A model generated the notes under the pieces. The model was not told the DNA's origin, made no database searches, and saw only the letters and a list, made by a program, of their open reading frames with translations. The position numbers and the translations under genes are program-made. A DNA stretch of 64,000 nt from Gloeocapsopsis crepidinum LEGE 06123. Its GTDB lineage: Bacteria; Cyanobacteriota; Cyanobacteriia; Cyanobacteriales; Chroococcidiopsidaceae. Of the stretch, positions 63,176 through 64,000 are shown piece by piece (the first letter of the stretch is position 1; each line of letters opens with the position of its first letter). Location of the stretch: positions 62,001-126,000 of the forward strand of contig NZ_JADEWN010000004.1 in the NCBI RefSeq assembly GCF_015207655.1, read 5' to 3'.

Positions 63176-64000
63176 ATGGAGCAGGAGCAAGTAATTCTTC
63201 GTATAGATGGCATAACTAAACAGTTCCACCAAACACCAAAACCAGCTGTTGCGAATGTCAGTTTCAGTCTTCTTCAAGGAGATTTACTCGGTTTATTAGG
63301 TCCCTCAGGTTGTGGCAAAACAACTTTATTACGGTTAATTGCTGGGTTTGAGCGTCCGCAATCGGGAAGAATCGAAATAGCTGGAAAAACTGTCGCAGGC
63401 GGGCATTGGATACCTCCAGAACAGCGTTCAGTGGGAATGGTATTTCAGGACTACGCGCTGTTTCCACACTTAACAGTCGCTGAGAATATTGGGTTTGGCT
63501 TGCGGTATAGTAAAAAATGCAGCGATCGCGTCGATAAACTGACAGAACTTGTTGGGTTAGCAGGATTAGAAAAACGCTATCCGCATGAATTATCTGGTGG
63601 ACAACAGCAGCGGGTTGCTTTAGCAAGAGCCTTAGCACCAGAACCAGCTCTGATTTTATTAGATGAACCGTTGAGTAATCTTGATGTACAAGTACGTTTA
63701 CGCTTGCGCGAGGAGTTGCGGGAAATTTTAAAAGCAACAGGAATTTCGGGCGTTTTTGTCACTCACGACCAAGAAGAAGCCCTAGCGATCGCAGATCAAG
63801 TTGCTGTCATGCGTCAAGGAAAAATAGAGCAGTTAGGCTCACCAGAAGACGTTTATACTCATCCACAAACACGCTTTGTTGCAGAGTTTGTCACGCGGGC
63901 AAACTTCCTTCCAGCTAAACGTATTGGGCAATTGTGGGAAACAGAAATTGGTTGTTTTAAAGTAAAAAAAGAGTCAGCAGACAAGGAAGTAGGAGACTTG
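63176..64000 (+). CDS. futC: ferric iron ABC transporter ATP-binding protein, FutC type (partial)
   Basis: The frame from ATG 63176 stays open to the window edge; 275 codons are visible and the 3' end is missing. An in-frame TTG at 63167 is closer to the AGGAGG at 63157-63162 and may be the true start. It has Walker A GPSGCGKTT at 42-50, Q-loop VGMVFQDYALFPH, signature LSGGQQQRVALARALA, Walker B LILLDEPLSNLD and H-loop VTHDQEEALA. The part beyond EDVYTHPQTRFVAEFV begins the regulatory beta-barrel of FbpC-like ATPases. It powers the permease encoded just upstream. Confidence 0.9.
   Translation, partial: MEQEQVILRIDGITKQFHQTPKPAVANVSFSLLQGDLLGLLGPSGCGKTTLLRLIAGFERPQSGRIEIAGKTVAGGHWIPPEQRSVGMVFQDYALFPHLTVAENIGFGLRYSKKCSDRVDKLTELVGLAGLEKRYPHELSGGQQQRVALARALAPEPALILLDEPLSNLDVQVRLRLREELREILKATGISGVFVTHDQEEALAIADQVAVMRQGKIEQLGSPEDVYTHPQTRFVAEFVTRANFLPAKRIGQLWETEIGCFKVKKESADKEVGDL

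Noticed and set aside
63264-63737. 157-codon minus-strand frame at the right end
   Set aside because: It is antisense to the futC ATPase, whose P-loop and signature motifs are unmistakable on the plus strand.

Overview
The window is chromosomal DNA of a cyanobacterium. The octamer GCGATCGC (HIP1) recurs throughout. The gene set includes a tocopherol cyclase, an SLH-OprB iron porin, an RppA/RppB-type two-component pair, a Nat-type and a BgtAB-type amino-acid transporter, an AMIN-domain TonB receptor, GH100 invertase and FtsH. Base composition is moderate and genes lie on both strands in short operons. I cannot name the genus; a Chroococcidiopsis/Gloeocapsa-like cyanobacterium would fit, but that is inference.

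Layout. 0-9 kb: pgi; a branched-chain amino-acid ABC permease and ATPase separated by an AraC/cupin/DUF4386 cassette; an iron porin whose leader carries a near-perfect Yfr1 small-RNA target; an MBL-fold hydrolase. 9.8-19.2 kb: a TetR regulator divergent from an oxidoreductase with twin palindromic operators over its promoter; a desaturase and a GAF protein; a sulfonate/nitrate-type ABC transporter enclosing a cysteine hydrolase; a fused BgtB plus BgtA amino-acid transporter. 19.3-21 kb: remains of a DUF29 gene and a NACHT membrane NTPase. 21-31.4 kb: coiled-coil protein and DUF815 ATPase, TMEM14, Uma2, an Mrr-nuclease/ParA fusion, an acyl-CoA dehydrogenase/cyclase fusion, YjbQ, a MerA-like flavoprotein, DUF29, a phosphoesterase. 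31.8-34.6 kb: one protein joining a phytase-like esterase, RTX repeats and a glycerophosphodiesterase. 34.8-39.7 kb: a siderophore-uptake island (FecB-like lipoprotein, TonB receptor, AraC activator) with a 21-bp tandem operator and a Fur-like box. 39.9-56.6 kb: mostly core genes (tocopherol cyclase, invertase, rppA/rppB, mgtE, His-tailed chelatase, ftsH, M23 and M48 peptidases, murA) and a tRNA-Leu. 56.8-60.3 kb: a decayed island next to a second tRNA-Leu holding an ISAs1-type relic, two damaged antitoxin genes, a broken Uma2 gene and the tail of a Type ISP restriction enzyme. 60.4-64 kb: a SpoU methyltransferase and a Fut-type ferric-iron transporter behind a strong Fur-box match; its ATPase gene runs off the window.

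Iron acquisition is the common thread: a porin, a TonB receptor with lipoprotein and AraC activator, and FutB/FutC, with predicted Fur, AraC and small-RNA control sites. The second theme is accessory turnover: broken defence or toxin-antitoxin genes near 20 kb and 57-60 kb, against an intact and unusual nuclease-ParA fusion at 25 kb.
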